Origin: Orlajensenia flava
GTDB lineage: Bacteria; Actinomycetota; Actinomycetes; Actinomycetales; Microbacteriaceae
NCBI RefSeq assembly: GCF_004801905.1
Contig: NZ_SSSN01000005.1
Coordinates: 372,001 to 436,000, forward strand
DNA: 64,000 nucleotides
Direction: 5' to 3'
Shown piece by piece: positions 18,301 through 26,032 of this stretch. The first letter of the stretch is position 1; every line of letters starts with the position of its first letter. A model generated the notes under the pieces. The model was given only the letters and a program-made list of their open reading frames with translations. It searched no databases and was not told the DNA's origin. Both the position numbers and the translations under genes were made by a program.

Positions 18301-18744
18301 TCAGAAGGTGAGGCGACCGAGTAGCTCGGCGAACTTCTCCACGTCGTCGGCATCCCAGGTGCGCAGGATGTCGCGCAGCCGCTCGCGATTGGAGGTTCGG
18401 ATCGTCGCGATCTTCTCCAGCGCGAGCGGCGTCGCCTCGATGACCCGCAGGCGTCCGTCGGCCGGATCCGTGTGCGACGAGACCAGCCCGAGCGCATCCA
18501 TGCTGCGCAACTGACGGCTCATCACGCTCTTGTCCGTGTGCAGCATCTCGCCGATCGCGCCGGCGTGAGCCGCACCCGTGTGGGCGAGCGTCACCAGGAT
18601 CTTGTAGCCGACCGGCTGCAGCTCGGGATGCACGCGGGCAGCCGAGTCCTTCCATCCGGCCTGCACCCGGCTGAACAGCATGCTCAGCTGCGACTCGACG
18701 TCGGCGATGGCCTCGTCCGTGTCGGCGCGCTCTGCGGTCATCAT
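18301..18744 (-). CDS. MarR family transcriptional regulator
   Basis: 147 residues from ATG at 18744 (MMTAERADTDEAIAD). The winged helix-turn-helix is at about 50-110: GAIGEMLHTDKSVMSRQLRS as the recognition region and DPADGRLRVIEATP as the wing. The gene starts 10 bases after the stop of the DHA2 pump gene, so the two form an operon with the regulator second. The promoter of that operon carries palindromic sites, so repression of the pump and of itself is inferred. Confidence 0.9.
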   Translation of the reverse strand: MMTAERADTDEAIADVESQLSMLFSRVQAGWKDSAARVHPELQPVGYKILVTLAHTGAAHAGAIGEMLHTDKSVMSRQLRSMDALGLVSSHTDPADGRLRVIEATPLALEKIATIRTSNRERLRDILRTWDADDVEKFAELLGRLTF

Positions 18745-18754
18745 GACGGTGATC

Positions 18755-20512
18755 CTATTGCCGAGTGATCGAACCGGTCGCGGCGACGGGCTCCCGCCGG
18801 CGACTCTCATCGTCGATGGGGTGGGCCTCGCCGACCGCGGGCAGTGCGGCCGTGGCCGCGGCGACCTCGATGAGAACGTCCTCGGTGTCCTCGACCTCGC
18901 GCTCCACGATGTCGGCGGCGGTTCCGCCTCCACGCTTGGCGAGCTCGATGGCGGTGACCGTGCCGAGCTTGTTGTTCGGCAGGAACGCGATGGCGATGAG
19001 GGTGATCAGGGCCAGCGGGACGGCGTAGAGGAAGATCGAGCCGACCGCCGATCCGTATGCCGACTCCACCAGGACGCGGATGGCGTCGGGCAGCTGGTTC
19101 ACGTGGGGGATCGTGCCGCCGCCGAGGGCCTTGGCCGCGACCAGCTGGTCAGCCGGCGGGAGCTTGACGATGCCGTCCTTGATGTGGTTCGCGACGAGCG
19201 TGCCGAGAGCCGAACCGAGCACCGAGACGCCGATCGTGCCGCCGAGGCTGCGGAAGAACGTGACGGCGCTGGTAGCGACGCCCATGTTCTTCGCCTCGGT
19301 GGTGTTCTGCACGACGAGGGTGAGGTTCTGCATGATCATGCCGACGCCGGCGCCGAGCACGAACATCGAGACGCCGACGTAGGTGAGGTTGGTGTCGTAG
19401 TGCAGCGTGCTCAGCAGCAGCAGGCCGACGACCGTGAGCGAGGCGCCCGAGACCATGATGGCCTTCCACTTGCCGGTGCGGCTGACGACTTGGCCGAAGA
19501 ACGCCGAGGCGAGCAGCAGGCCGCCCATCATCGGGATGGTGAGCAGACCCGACTGGGTCGGCGTGGCTCCACGGGAGAGCTGCATGTACTGGCTGAGGAA
19601 CACCGAGGTGCCGAACATCGCGACGCCGACGGCGATCGAGGCGACCGTCGCGAGGGTGAAGGTGCGGTTCTTGAACATCTTGAGCGGGATGATCGGCTCT
19701 GCGACCTTGAACTCGGTGATGATCATGGCGATCAGCAGCGCGGCTGCGCCGCCCACCATCCAGAAGGACTCCCACGAGGCCCACTCGAACTGCGAGCCGG
19801 CCAGGCTCACCCAGATGAGCAGCATCGAGATGCCGCCGGCCAGGAGGATGGCGCCGAGGTAGTCGATCTTCACCGCGCGCTTGACGATCTTGGGCAGGTG
19901 CAGGGTGACCTGCAACAGGATGATGGCCGCGATGGCGATCGGGAGGGCGAGGTAGAAGTTCCAGCGCCAGCCGAAGGCATCCGTCACCACGCCGCCGAGC
20001 AGGGGGCCGCCGACCATGCCGATGGCCATGATGCCGCCGAACAGGCCGGAGTACTTGCCGCGCTCACGCGGGCTGATGATGTCGGCCATGATGATCTGGC
20101 TGAGCGCGCCGAGTCCGCCGGCTCCGAGGCCCTGCAGCACGCGGAAGATGATGAGCGTTCCGGTGTCCTGCGAGAAGCCGGCCAGGGCGGAGCCGAGCAC
20201 GAAGATCACGAGCGCGATCTGGATGAGCAGCTTGCGGCTGAACAGGTCGGCGAGCTTGCCCCAGATGGGCGTCGAGACCGTGGTGGCCAGCAGGGTGGCG
20301 GTGACGACCCAGGTGAAGGCGGACTGGTCGCCCTTGAGATCGGAGATGATGAGCGGCAGCGAGCTGCTGACGACGGTCGACGCGAGGATCGACACGAACA
20401 TGCCGAGCAGCAGGCCGGACAGCGACTGCAGCACCTGGCGGTGGTTCATCGGCGCGTCGGCAGCCGAAGCGGGCTTGGTCACGGCGCCCGGGGCCGATGT
20501 TGCGTGAGACAT
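18755..20512 (-). CDS. DHA2 family (14-helix) MFS multidrug efflux pump
   Basis: 585 residues, 14 predicted helices in the central 500. EmrB/QacA-type features: LASTVVSSSLPLIISDL in helix 1, WGKLADLFSRKLL (motif A) and GLGAGGLGALSQIIMADI in helix 4-5. A polar C-terminal tail (about 530-585) follows the last helix. Proton-driven export of drugs or cationic compounds is inferred from the family. The start ATG is at 20512, about 10 bases after an AGGAG-like site. It has a strong promoter with operators at 20527-20591, and MarR is downstream. Confidence 0.9.
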   Translation of the reverse strand: MSHATSAPGAVTKPASAADAPMNHRQVLQSLSGLLLGMFVSILASTVVSSSLPLIISDLKGDQSAFTWVVTATLLATTVSTPIWGKLADLFSRKLLIQIALVIFVLGSALAGFSQDTGTLIIFRVLQGLGAGGLGALSQIIMADIISPRERGKYSGLFGGIMAIGMVGGPLLGGVVTDAFGWRWNFYLALPIAIAAIILLQVTLHLPKIVKRAVKIDYLGAILLAGGISMLLIWVSLAGSQFEWASWESFWMVGGAAALLIAMIITEFKVAEPIIPLKMFKNRTFTLATVASIAVGVAMFGTSVFLSQYMQLSRGATPTQSGLLTIPMMGGLLLASAFFGQVVSRTGKWKAIMVSGASLTVVGLLLLSTLHYDTNLTYVGVSMFVLGAGVGMIMQNLTLVVQNTTEAKNMGVATSAVTFFRSLGGTIGVSVLGSALGTLVANHIKDGIVKLPPADQLVAAKALGGGTIPHVNQLPDAIRVLVESAYGSAVGSIFLYAVPLALITLIAIAFLPNNKLGTVTAIELAKRGGGTAADIVEREVEDTEDVLIEVAAATAALPAVGEAHPIDDESRRREPVAATGSITRQ

Positions 20513-20526
20513 GGAACTCCTGAGAA

Positions 20527-20591
20527 TTATTGACGACGGTCAACTATATAAAAGTAGATGACTTCTGTCAACTATTGCTCGCCGTCAACTA
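20527..20591 (-). promoter_or_regulatory. Promoter and MarR-type operator cluster for the pump-marR operon
   Basis: On the minus strand TTGACA (20571-20566), a 17-base spacer and TATAGT (20548-20543) make a near-consensus promoter. Two palindromic sites overlap it: TAGATGAC-TTCT-GTCAACTA (20555-20574) and TTATTGAC-GACG-GTCAACTA (20527-20546), centres 28 bases apart. A third half-site GTCAACTA lies at 20584-20591. The positions suit a repressor blocking RNA polymerase; binding by the MarR product is inferred. Confidence 0.75.
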
Positions 20592-20699
20592 TTCCTCGGT
20601 TCCAGGCCATTGTTGGGCAGTTGATGTCGCGTCAGCCGCGCGCATCCGACACCTAGTGCCCAGCGGTTGAGGATCCCCCTGCGGGTGCCCTGCGCCTCG

Positions 20700-20730
20700 A
20701 AATGTCATGATCGTCTCGTCGCTGACATTT
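20700..20730. promoter_or_regulatory. Inverted repeat ahead of the ECF sigma gene
   Basis: Perfect 8-bp arms AAATGTCA (20700-20707) and TGACATTT (20723-20730) flanking TGATCGTCTCGTCGC. The enclosed CGTC repeats resemble ECF-type minus-10 elements, but I see no convincing GGAAC minus-35. It may be an operator or a leader hairpin for the operon that starts at 20750. Confidence 0.4.
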
Positions 20731-20749
20731 AGAGGGTGAGGGGGTAGGG

Positions 20750-21289
20750 ATGTTTTCACAGTCAGCGACCGATGGCGAGTTGATCAGTCTCGCTTCGCGC
20801 GGTGATCAGCAGGCGTTCGGCACCCTCTTCGACCGTCACGCTGAGGTCGTTGCGCGGTACGCGTGGGCGTTTCGTCCTGATGCCGCTGATGTTCAGGATT
20901 TGGTGCAGGAAACGTTCTCGACCGCGTGGGCTAACCGCGCGAGCGTGAGCATCGTCGATTCATCCCTACTGCCGTGGTTGCTGGCGGTGTGCCGCAACCA
21001 TGCCAGGAACCTCGCGCGTAAGCGGGCGAAGGAGGCTCATCTCGAGTTGCCTGCTGACTTCGCTCATCCCGCAGAGCGGGAGCACCTGGGGGAAAGGGAG
21101 CGACTGCGGTGGGTGATGTCTGAGATTGAGAAGCTCGGTGACATCGACCGGCGGATCTGTGAACTGTGTCTGATCGAAGGGGTTCCCTACAACAATGCCG
21201 CAGCCTCGGTCGGTGTCAGCCCGGCCGCGTTGGCTAAAAGGGTTGAGCGGATCCGGGTGAAGCTGAGAAGGGCGGTGATGGAGTCATGA
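20750..21289 (+). CDS. ECF-type RNA polymerase sigma factor
   Basis: 179 residues. Region 2 is at about 15-85 (FGTLFDRHAEVVARYAW, then DVQDLVQETFSTAWAN). Region 4 is at about 115-175, with the helix-turn-helix in NAAASVGVSPAALAKRVERI. No extra C-terminal domain. The stop overlaps the start of the next gene (ATGA, 21286-21289), and that gene overlaps a third in the same way, so the three form one coupled operon. Target promoters are unknown. Confidence 0.9.
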   Translation: MFSQSATDGELISLASRGDQQAFGTLFDRHAEVVARYAWAFRPDAADVQDLVQETFSTAWANRASVSIVDSSLLPWLLAVCRNHARNLARKRAKEAHLELPADFAHPAEREHLGERERLRWVMSEIEKLGDIDRRICELCLIEGVPYNNAAASVGVSPAALAKRVERIRVKLRRAVMES

Positions 21290-22053
21290 ACTCTCCGGCG
21301 TTTGAAGGGCCGCCGACCGGCGATGAGATGCAACATCTACTCAATGCTGCACGGGCGAATGTCCTCGTCGAGATTTCAGCGAAGCCTAGCGCTCGAAGAA
21401 CTCGCTGGGCGGTGACTGGTTTTGTCGCTGCAGTGCTGGCTTTCTCCGCGGCCGGTGGGGCCGTTGCGACCGGGATGCTCAACAGTGGCGCTGTCATCAG
21501 CGAGTCGACAACACTCGCGGTGCCGGTGCCGGCGTTCACGCCTACAGACCTCATCGTCACCTTCACTTGTCTCACGCCCGGTAGCTTCACGATGATCGTC
21601 TCGGACCATCCCAACGACCCGACACACGTGGCGTGCGACCACCCGGGCCACCCGTCGACCCTGACTTCTGAATTCCACGTCACCGGCCCTGCCCGCGCTC
21701 GAACAGTCTCGATAGCGGCCTCACCTGGTGGAACGTACTCGATAGACGCAGAATATGTCGTACGCGCCCGGTTCGACTACCCGACCAACGCAGCCGGGGA
21801 AACCTTCGGCATGCCCGAGTCGAACGCCACCAACCTCCCCGACCTTCGCTTCGTCGTTGGAGAAGACGATCACGGCAAACCGGTTCAGGGTTACATCCGA
21901 TCTGCAGAGATACTCGCGCCAGCGCCGTCGGGTCTCGGCAGCAACTTGAACTGGCTAGCCCACCAACACGAGATCTACCCGCACGGTCAGCCGTTGCCCA
22001 TGTACGCCAGTGACGGAACCAGCTACGTGGGCACGTACTGGCTCTACCGATGA
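21286..22053 (+). CDS. Single-pass membrane protein coupled to the ECF sigma factor
   Basis: 255 residues: a short cytoplasmic N-tail (about 1-40), one membrane helix (about 42-64, WAVTGFVAAVLAFSAAGGAV) and a 190-residue outside domain. In position it is where an anti-sigma factor is expected, but it has no zinc HxxxCxxC anti-sigma motif and the cytoplasmic part is very short. It may still hold the sigma factor at the membrane, or it may be an effector of the regulon. The outer part has four Cys-poor beta-like stretches and no recognised domain. Confidence 0.7.
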   Translation: MNSPAFEGPPTGDEMQHLLNAARANVLVEISAKPSARRTRWAVTGFVAAVLAFSAAGGAVATGMLNSGAVISESTTLAVPVPAFTPTDLIVTFTCLTPGSFTMIVSDHPNDPTHVACDHPGHPSTLTSEFHVTGPARARTVSIAASPGGTYSIDAEYVVRARFDYPTNAAGETFGMPESNATNLPDLRFVVGEDDHGKPVQGYIRSAEILAPAPSGLGSNLNWLAHQHEIYPHGQPLPMYASDGTSYVGTYWLYR

Positions 22054-22739
22054 AAAGGGACCCACTTCGCCAGATGCGTAAGATCAGCTTGCTCACCGTC
22101 ACCGCAGTACTCGCCGTAGCACTTTCCGCCTGTGCCGGGCCGCACCTGAGCCAAGACAAGCCGGATTCAAACGGCACGGCCTCGTCGATTCCACACCCGA
22201 AAGTCCCGCCGCTCACAGACGAGCAAGCGGCGAAGCAGGCGGCATCAGATCAGCAGAATCGAGATGATCTGTTCCACACCCAATTTCCCGCCCAGCCGCT
22301 TCCGGCATACCAGTTCGAGAAGTTCGTCTCGCCCGATCAGTGGGCAGCCGCCGTTGCGTCTTGCCTCACCCGCGCGGGCTACCAAGCTGTCGTCTCAGCG
22401 GACCAGGGGATTGAAACTTCCGGCGTGGCATCCGATGACCTGGCGCGGGAAACCGCTCAATACGTCTGCCAATCGGCCACACCGCTCGGACCTCGCTACA
22501 ACACCCCGTTGAACAGATCTCAACTCGAATACCTCTACCGGTACGACACCGAAGTCCTCACTCTCTGCCTCGAGCAGGCGGGATACAAGGTAACCACCCC
22601 TCCGCCCCTCAAGAAATTCGTAGCCGACTACCGGACCAACGGCGGCGGATGGTCACCCTACGACAACGTCCACGCCGGCGCGCTGACCACGAGCATCAAC
22701 GTGCAATGCCCCCAGAGGCCAGACCACCTCTACGGCTGA
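22050..22739 (+). CDS. Putative lipoprotein, third gene of the ECF operon
   Basis: 229 residues with an N-terminal signal ending in lipobox LSAC (about residues 24-27), so the mature protein is probably lipid-anchored. The rest is Gln/Pro-rich, with five cysteines outside the lipobox, e.g. in AAAVASCLTRAGY, TAQYVCQSA, VLTLCLEQAGYKV and NVQCPQ, which could form disulphides. Its start overlaps the preceding stop (ATGA). No family recognised; a cell-surface sensor or stress protein tied to the sigma factor is a guess. Confidence 0.75.
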   Translation: MKRDPLRQMRKISLLTVTAVLAVALSACAGPHLSQDKPDSNGTASSIPHPKVPPLTDEQAAKQAASDQQNRDDLFHTQFPAQPLPAYQFEKFVSPDQWAAAVASCLTRAGYQAVVSADQGIETSGVASDDLARETAQYVCQSATPLGPRYNTPLNRSQLEYLYRYDTEVLTLCLEQAGYKVTTPPPLKKFVADYRTNGGGWSPYDNVHAGALTTSINVQCPQRPDHLYG

Positions 22740-23448
22740 GCGCTCAAGAAGTAAAGCCCCGTCGGCGAGGACAGCCCCGTCGCACCGCCCGTGACTGCTC
22801 GCGGATGCACAACATCACCATTCGCGTCAAGCAACACGACCAGGAGATCATCGCAGCCGTGGGAGCGGCCGGCACAGGCAACTGCCTCCTCGCCGTCCGC
22901 ACACCACCCCGGGAGATCATCCGGCCGTATTACGACCCCATCGCAGCACGGCCAGGCGAAACCGGCTGCGACCCAGATCTTTACCTCAATCCGCCGACCT
23001 GAGTCCGCCGGGCCCCGTCCCTTGAATCGTCATCAACACCCCTCGTGGCTCGACACGTAGTCCACTAATGGACAACCCAGCGCGCGACGTTAGTGCCCGA
23101 TAGCGGACCCCTTAGCGGTACGCCATCAGGTAGCCGGTCGTAGTCCCTGGATGGGGAGTTCGCGCGTGTTGCCGTCGGATGTGGTGATCGTGATTGACCC
23201 GGTGAGGAGTGCTGTCTCGTCGTCGCTGGGCCACCATGCCGACCACCAACCGTTGTTCACGGTCGCGATGACATCTCGTCCGTCTTCGTGCATCGCAACG
23301 CCGGTGACGTTCCCCGACAGTGCTCATTACCTCACGGTATAAGAGCCGAGTCTCACGCCCCGAAGCCCGACCTCATCGCGCCCGCTGGAGGATCGGCTTA
23401 CGGGCGTCGGGAGTTCCTGTAAGTGGAACTGGGTCATACGCTCAGGGC
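22740..23448. other. Mostly non-coding stretch with gene remnants
   Basis: About 700 bases after the ECF operon with no convincing full gene. It holds a C-terminal gene fragment on the minus strand (23126-23323, listed separately). A 65-codon open frame at 22805-23002 has no ribosome site and no recognisable family. Codon use is less GC-biased than in the flanks, consistent with decay. Confidence 0.5.
23126..23323 (-). pseudogene. C-terminal fragment of a secreted or membrane protein
   Basis: The minus frame reads LSGNVTGVAMHEDGRDV..., then NNGWWSAWWPSDDE and a Thr-rich ITITTSDGNT tail to TGA at 23126. The GVxxH-DG-xVxATVxNGWxxAWWPSD pattern is one I know from the ends of actinobacterial proteins often placed beside ECF sigma factors. 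The frame is closed by a TGA just upstream (next to 23323), and there is no start codon or N-terminus, so this is a remnant. Confidence 0.6.
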
Positions 23449-23793
23449 ATGGATGGGGTCACCGGTGGAGCCGCGACGGTCGCTGCGATGTTGCTTGGGC
23501 TCGCCCTGGCAGTGGGCGCGCCGGTGCTGCTGTGGGCGCGCCTGAGTAACCCCGAGCGTGCTCGAGAGCACTGGCTGATCGCTAATGCTCACCCGGGTTG
23601 GACTGTAGCCGGGTACTCGTTCTCCGCTCTGGTTGCGATAGGCACAGGCGTGACGGCGACGCTGATCGCTGTGTACAAGTTCCCCTTCATGTGGACCGTG
23701 ACGGCACTGGCGATAAGCGCCCTCGCCAGCCTCGCGATCTCGATACATGGGTCGATCGGTCCGATTCCGCCGGGAGAAGACGTAAACGAGTGA
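23449..23793 (+). CDS. Small membrane protein, unknown
   Basis: 114 residues from ATG at 23449 (MDGVTGGAATVAAML), with three predicted helices: about 8-28, 50-72 (AGYSFSALVAIGTGVTATLI) and 80-100. The frame is open further upstream to 23320, but that part is unlike a protein. No recognised family. It may be a real gene because hydrophobic segments and charged loops alternate properly. Confidence 0.55.
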   Translation: MDGVTGGAATVAAMLLGLALAVGAPVLLWARLSNPERAREHWLIANAHPGWTVAGYSFSALVAIGTGVTATLIAVYKFPFMWTVTALAISALASLAISIHGSIGPIPPGEDVNE

Positions 23794-23845
23794 TGACCAT
23801 CGAGGCACGGGTCTCTACCCGATCCCGTAGCGTTCCAGATTTCGC

Positions 23846-24070
23846 TCAGTCCTCTTCGGGTCGAGCCTTCGCGTGAAATGCCGGGTGGTCAGAATGCACC
23901 CACATTCTTCTGAACGTGTAGATATTCGCGCCGAAAACAATCAAAAGCGCGACGAGCATCAGCCACTTCAGCTGCCAATCGAAGATCAGGTTGGCGATCA
24001 TGACAACAATCGACGCGATCAGGGCTGCGAGCAGGATCCAGAACAAGGGAGGGTGCCTCAGCAGCTTCAT
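23846..24070 (-). CDS. Small two-helix membrane protein, unknown
   Basis: 74 residues from ATG at 24070 (MKLLRHPPLFWILLAAL) with two helices (about 9-28 and 34-52) and a His/Arg-rich tail (RRMWVHSDHPAFHAKA). An alternative GTG at 24121 adds 17 polar residues. A second small membrane gene lies upstream in the same direction. No family recognised. Confidence 0.5.
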   Translation of the reverse strand: MKLLRHPPLFWILLAALIASIVVMIANLIFDWQLKWLMLVALLIVFGANIYTFRRMWVHSDHPAFHAKARPEED

Positions 24071-24126
24071 TGCCACAGTCTGCTCTGCGTCATGCCCGTG
24101 GCGCGAGGGGTATATAGACACGCTGT

Positions 24127-24300
24127 TCAGCCGACGGGAGGCCTACTCCGGTATTTCCGAATCAGGAGCGCCGTCACGCCGATCAGCGCGCCGGTCGTGC
24201 CGCCCACGGCGCCCGGCCAGTTTCTGGAGATGACTCCGAGTATTACTGCGAATAAGACGCCGCTTGGAATCACGATCGCCAAATCACGCGGCCGGTTCAT
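24127..24300 (-). CDS. Very small membrane protein, unknown
   Basis: 57 residues from ATG at 24300 (MNRPRDLAIVIPSGVLF) with two helices separated by NWPGAVGG and a basic end (RKYRSRPPVG). The frame stays open to a TTG at 24363, which is less likely as a start. No clear ribosome site. Possible operon with 23846-24070. Confidence 0.4.
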   Translation of the reverse strand: MNRPRDLAIVIPSGVLFAVILGVISRNWPGAVGGTTGALIGVTALLIRKYRSRPPVG

Positions 24301-24551
24301 ATTGTCATATTGCCACTCAGACGGCCTCGCTCTCTCAGTCGAGCCCCGCGACCGAGTGGGCAAATTCGACTGCTTCGCGGCGGTGTTCTGTCATCGCGCG
24401 ATGGCCGCCTCAGCTATACGTAGAGGGATCCCTTATCGCTTCCTAGTTGGCAAGGGGGAACGGCCCATCGATCATCTGAAGGCCGACGAACGGATAGCGC
24501 GGAAGCTCCCCGCATGCGACCATCACGCTGTGCGTCTCGGAAAGGATTAGC

Positions 24552-24737
24552 GTGCTCAATCCCTCGATCTATGCGCTCATCGTCTGCGGCGTCATCGCCG
24601 GAGGACTCATTGTGGCCGCCGCGCGAAACAAGGACCCCAAGGGCCAGCGCGTGATGCGTCTCGTTGGCACCGGGCTGGCTCTGCTCGTGGCGTTCGCTGC
24701 CCTGGCACTCGCTCTGACAGGCAGCTTCACGAAATGA
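24552..24737 (+). CDS. Small two-helix membrane protein, unknown
   Basis: 61 residues from GTG at 24552 (VLNPSIYALIVCGVIAG), two helices (about 7-23 and 37-57) joined by a basic loop ARNKDPKGQRVMR. A purine-rich site (GGAAAGGA) precedes the start. No recognised family. Confidence 0.5.
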   Translation: MLNPSIYALIVCGVIAGGLIVAAARNKDPKGQRVMRLVGTGLALLVAFAALALALTGSFTK

Positions 24738-24876
24738 GTCCAACGGGCGCTGAGACAGTAGGACGCGTCATCCGGCCCATCGCTCCCTCGGGTTTCATTC
24801 GGATGGCGCCCGCGAGCCAATCCCTTCACGGGCCGCCTTATGGCTCTGGCCGGATGGCATCTGTGAGACTCGGAGC

Positions 24877-25077
24877 ATGGCGGAAAAGTGCGATCAGTGT
24901 TTGCGTGAGATCCGTCGCTCAAGCCACCCCACTGCAACGCGCACGCTCTGTGACAGCTGCTACTCGTCCTTCATGGGGCTTGCGGCCGGATACATGGCCG
25001 GGGGAACGATGGAGAATGCCATAAGCACCCAAGGTTGGTTCACGCGCCTCCGGAGCCGCCCTCGACCAAACAAATAG
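24877..25077 (+). CDS. Small zinc-ribbon-like protein
   Basis: 66 residues (MAEKCDQCLREIRRSS...). Two CxxC knuckles, CDQC near residue 5 and CDSC near residue 25, 16 residues apart, suggest a single zinc-binding treble clef or ribbon. They are followed by an Ala/Gly-Met stretch (MGLAAGYMAGGTMENA) and a basic tail. No family recognised; nucleic acid or protein binding is possible. Confidence 0.55.
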   Translation: MAEKCDQCLREIRRSSHPTATRTLCDSCYSSFMGLAAGYMAGGTMENAISTQGWFTRLRSRPRPNK

Positions 25078-25310
25078 CGAAGCCCGGTGAAGCACGCTCT
25101 CACGATGAGCGGTCGCTTGGGTGCTTCGGTTTCCGGATGCGGTAGCCGTCTCACATGCAACGAGGACATCAGGGGCATGTCGGACGAGAAGACTTTAGCG
25201 ATAGAGCAACGCGGGAGGTTCACTGTGCACGGCGCCCGTCAGCGAAGATGGCGCCTCCGAACGAGCTGAACGTTAGCCTCTGAGCGGGATCACTGACAGG
25301 GAGCGACACT

Positions 25311-25808
25311 ATGAAGGCCATCAGAAGCATCCGCATCGTGCGGTGGTACTTCAAGACTCTGTTCGTCGTCGTCGCGTGGGCGCTCGGAGTCGTATTCACG
25401 GCAGGTTTGACAGCAGTCGGTACACCGGTCGCTGTCCGCAGTTGTCTGAGCGAAGTGTTCCTAATCGCAAGCGTCTTGGTCGGGGCGCGAGTATTCAGAG
25501 GATCGCGAGAAGTGCCCGTCGATCCCCCTCGCCCGTGGTGGAGGATGACGTCTCGACCTCGCCTGAGTCGCGCTCTCGGAATCTGTCTCGTTGTGCTCAC
25601 GCTGACTTACCCAATTATCGGTATAGGCGCGACCGTTGGCCACGCAACATCGGTTCGCTTTGTTGAACACGAGACCATCGTCGGGATGATCGCTCGCTGC
25701 GCCAGCGCGGCGATCCTGGCGTTTCTGTACCTGAACTCCGCAGCGCGCCTGCGCAACGAGCCCAATTCCCCGGAGCAGGAAGTCAGACCCCTAAGCCACG
25801 TGAATTAG
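25311..25808 (+). CDS. Membrane protein with four helices, unknown
   Basis: 165 residues. Helices at about 15-35, 45-60, 90-112 and 122-142; basic N-terminus MKAIRSIRIVRW and polar C-tail. The ribosome site AGGGAG lies 7 bases before the ATG at 25311. The layout resembles DUF2975-type membrane proteins, which often sit beside small regulators, but I cannot confirm that. Confidence 0.6.
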   Translation: MKAIRSIRIVRWYFKTLFVVVAWALGVVFTAGLTAVGTPVAVRSCLSEVFLIASVLVGARVFRGSREVPVDPPRPWWRMTSRPRLSRALGICLVVLTLTYPIIGIGATVGHATSVRFVEHETIVGMIARCASAAILAFLYLNSAARLRNEPNSPEQEVRPLSHVN

Positions 25809-25927
25809 CTGCAGGGACGTGTATCAGCTGTTGGCCTCAAGCCGGTCCCTGCGACAGGCCGTGTGAGCGCGCGACCGGTAAGGGGTCGGCTTGCGGGCGG
25901 TTCTCATTTTCATTCCGGCAGTTACGG

Positions 25928-25969
25928 TTGCTCTTTGAGCTGTCTAGGTAGCACAATTTTGTGCTACCT
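25928..25969 (+). promoter_or_regulatory. Palindromic operator and promoter of the GntR operon
   Basis: Inverted repeat AGGTAGCACAA (25946-25956), TT, TTGTGCTACCT (25959-25969), 11 perfect base pairs. It covers a possible minus-10 CACAAT (25952-25957) that lies 18 bases after TTGCTC (25928-25933). A symmetric A/T-centred site with TAGCAC half-sites before a gntR operon suits autorepression by the GntR product at 27046. Confidence 0.65.
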
Positions 25970-26032
25970 TCGCAGGACAAACCGCGGAGTGGACCGCGGG
26001 CCCCGCAGGCTATTTTCAGGAGGCCAGAGCTG

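Noticed and set aside
22805-23002. 65-codon open frame after the ECF lipoprotein
   Set aside because: No ribosome site and no family pattern; kept only as part of the non-coding note.
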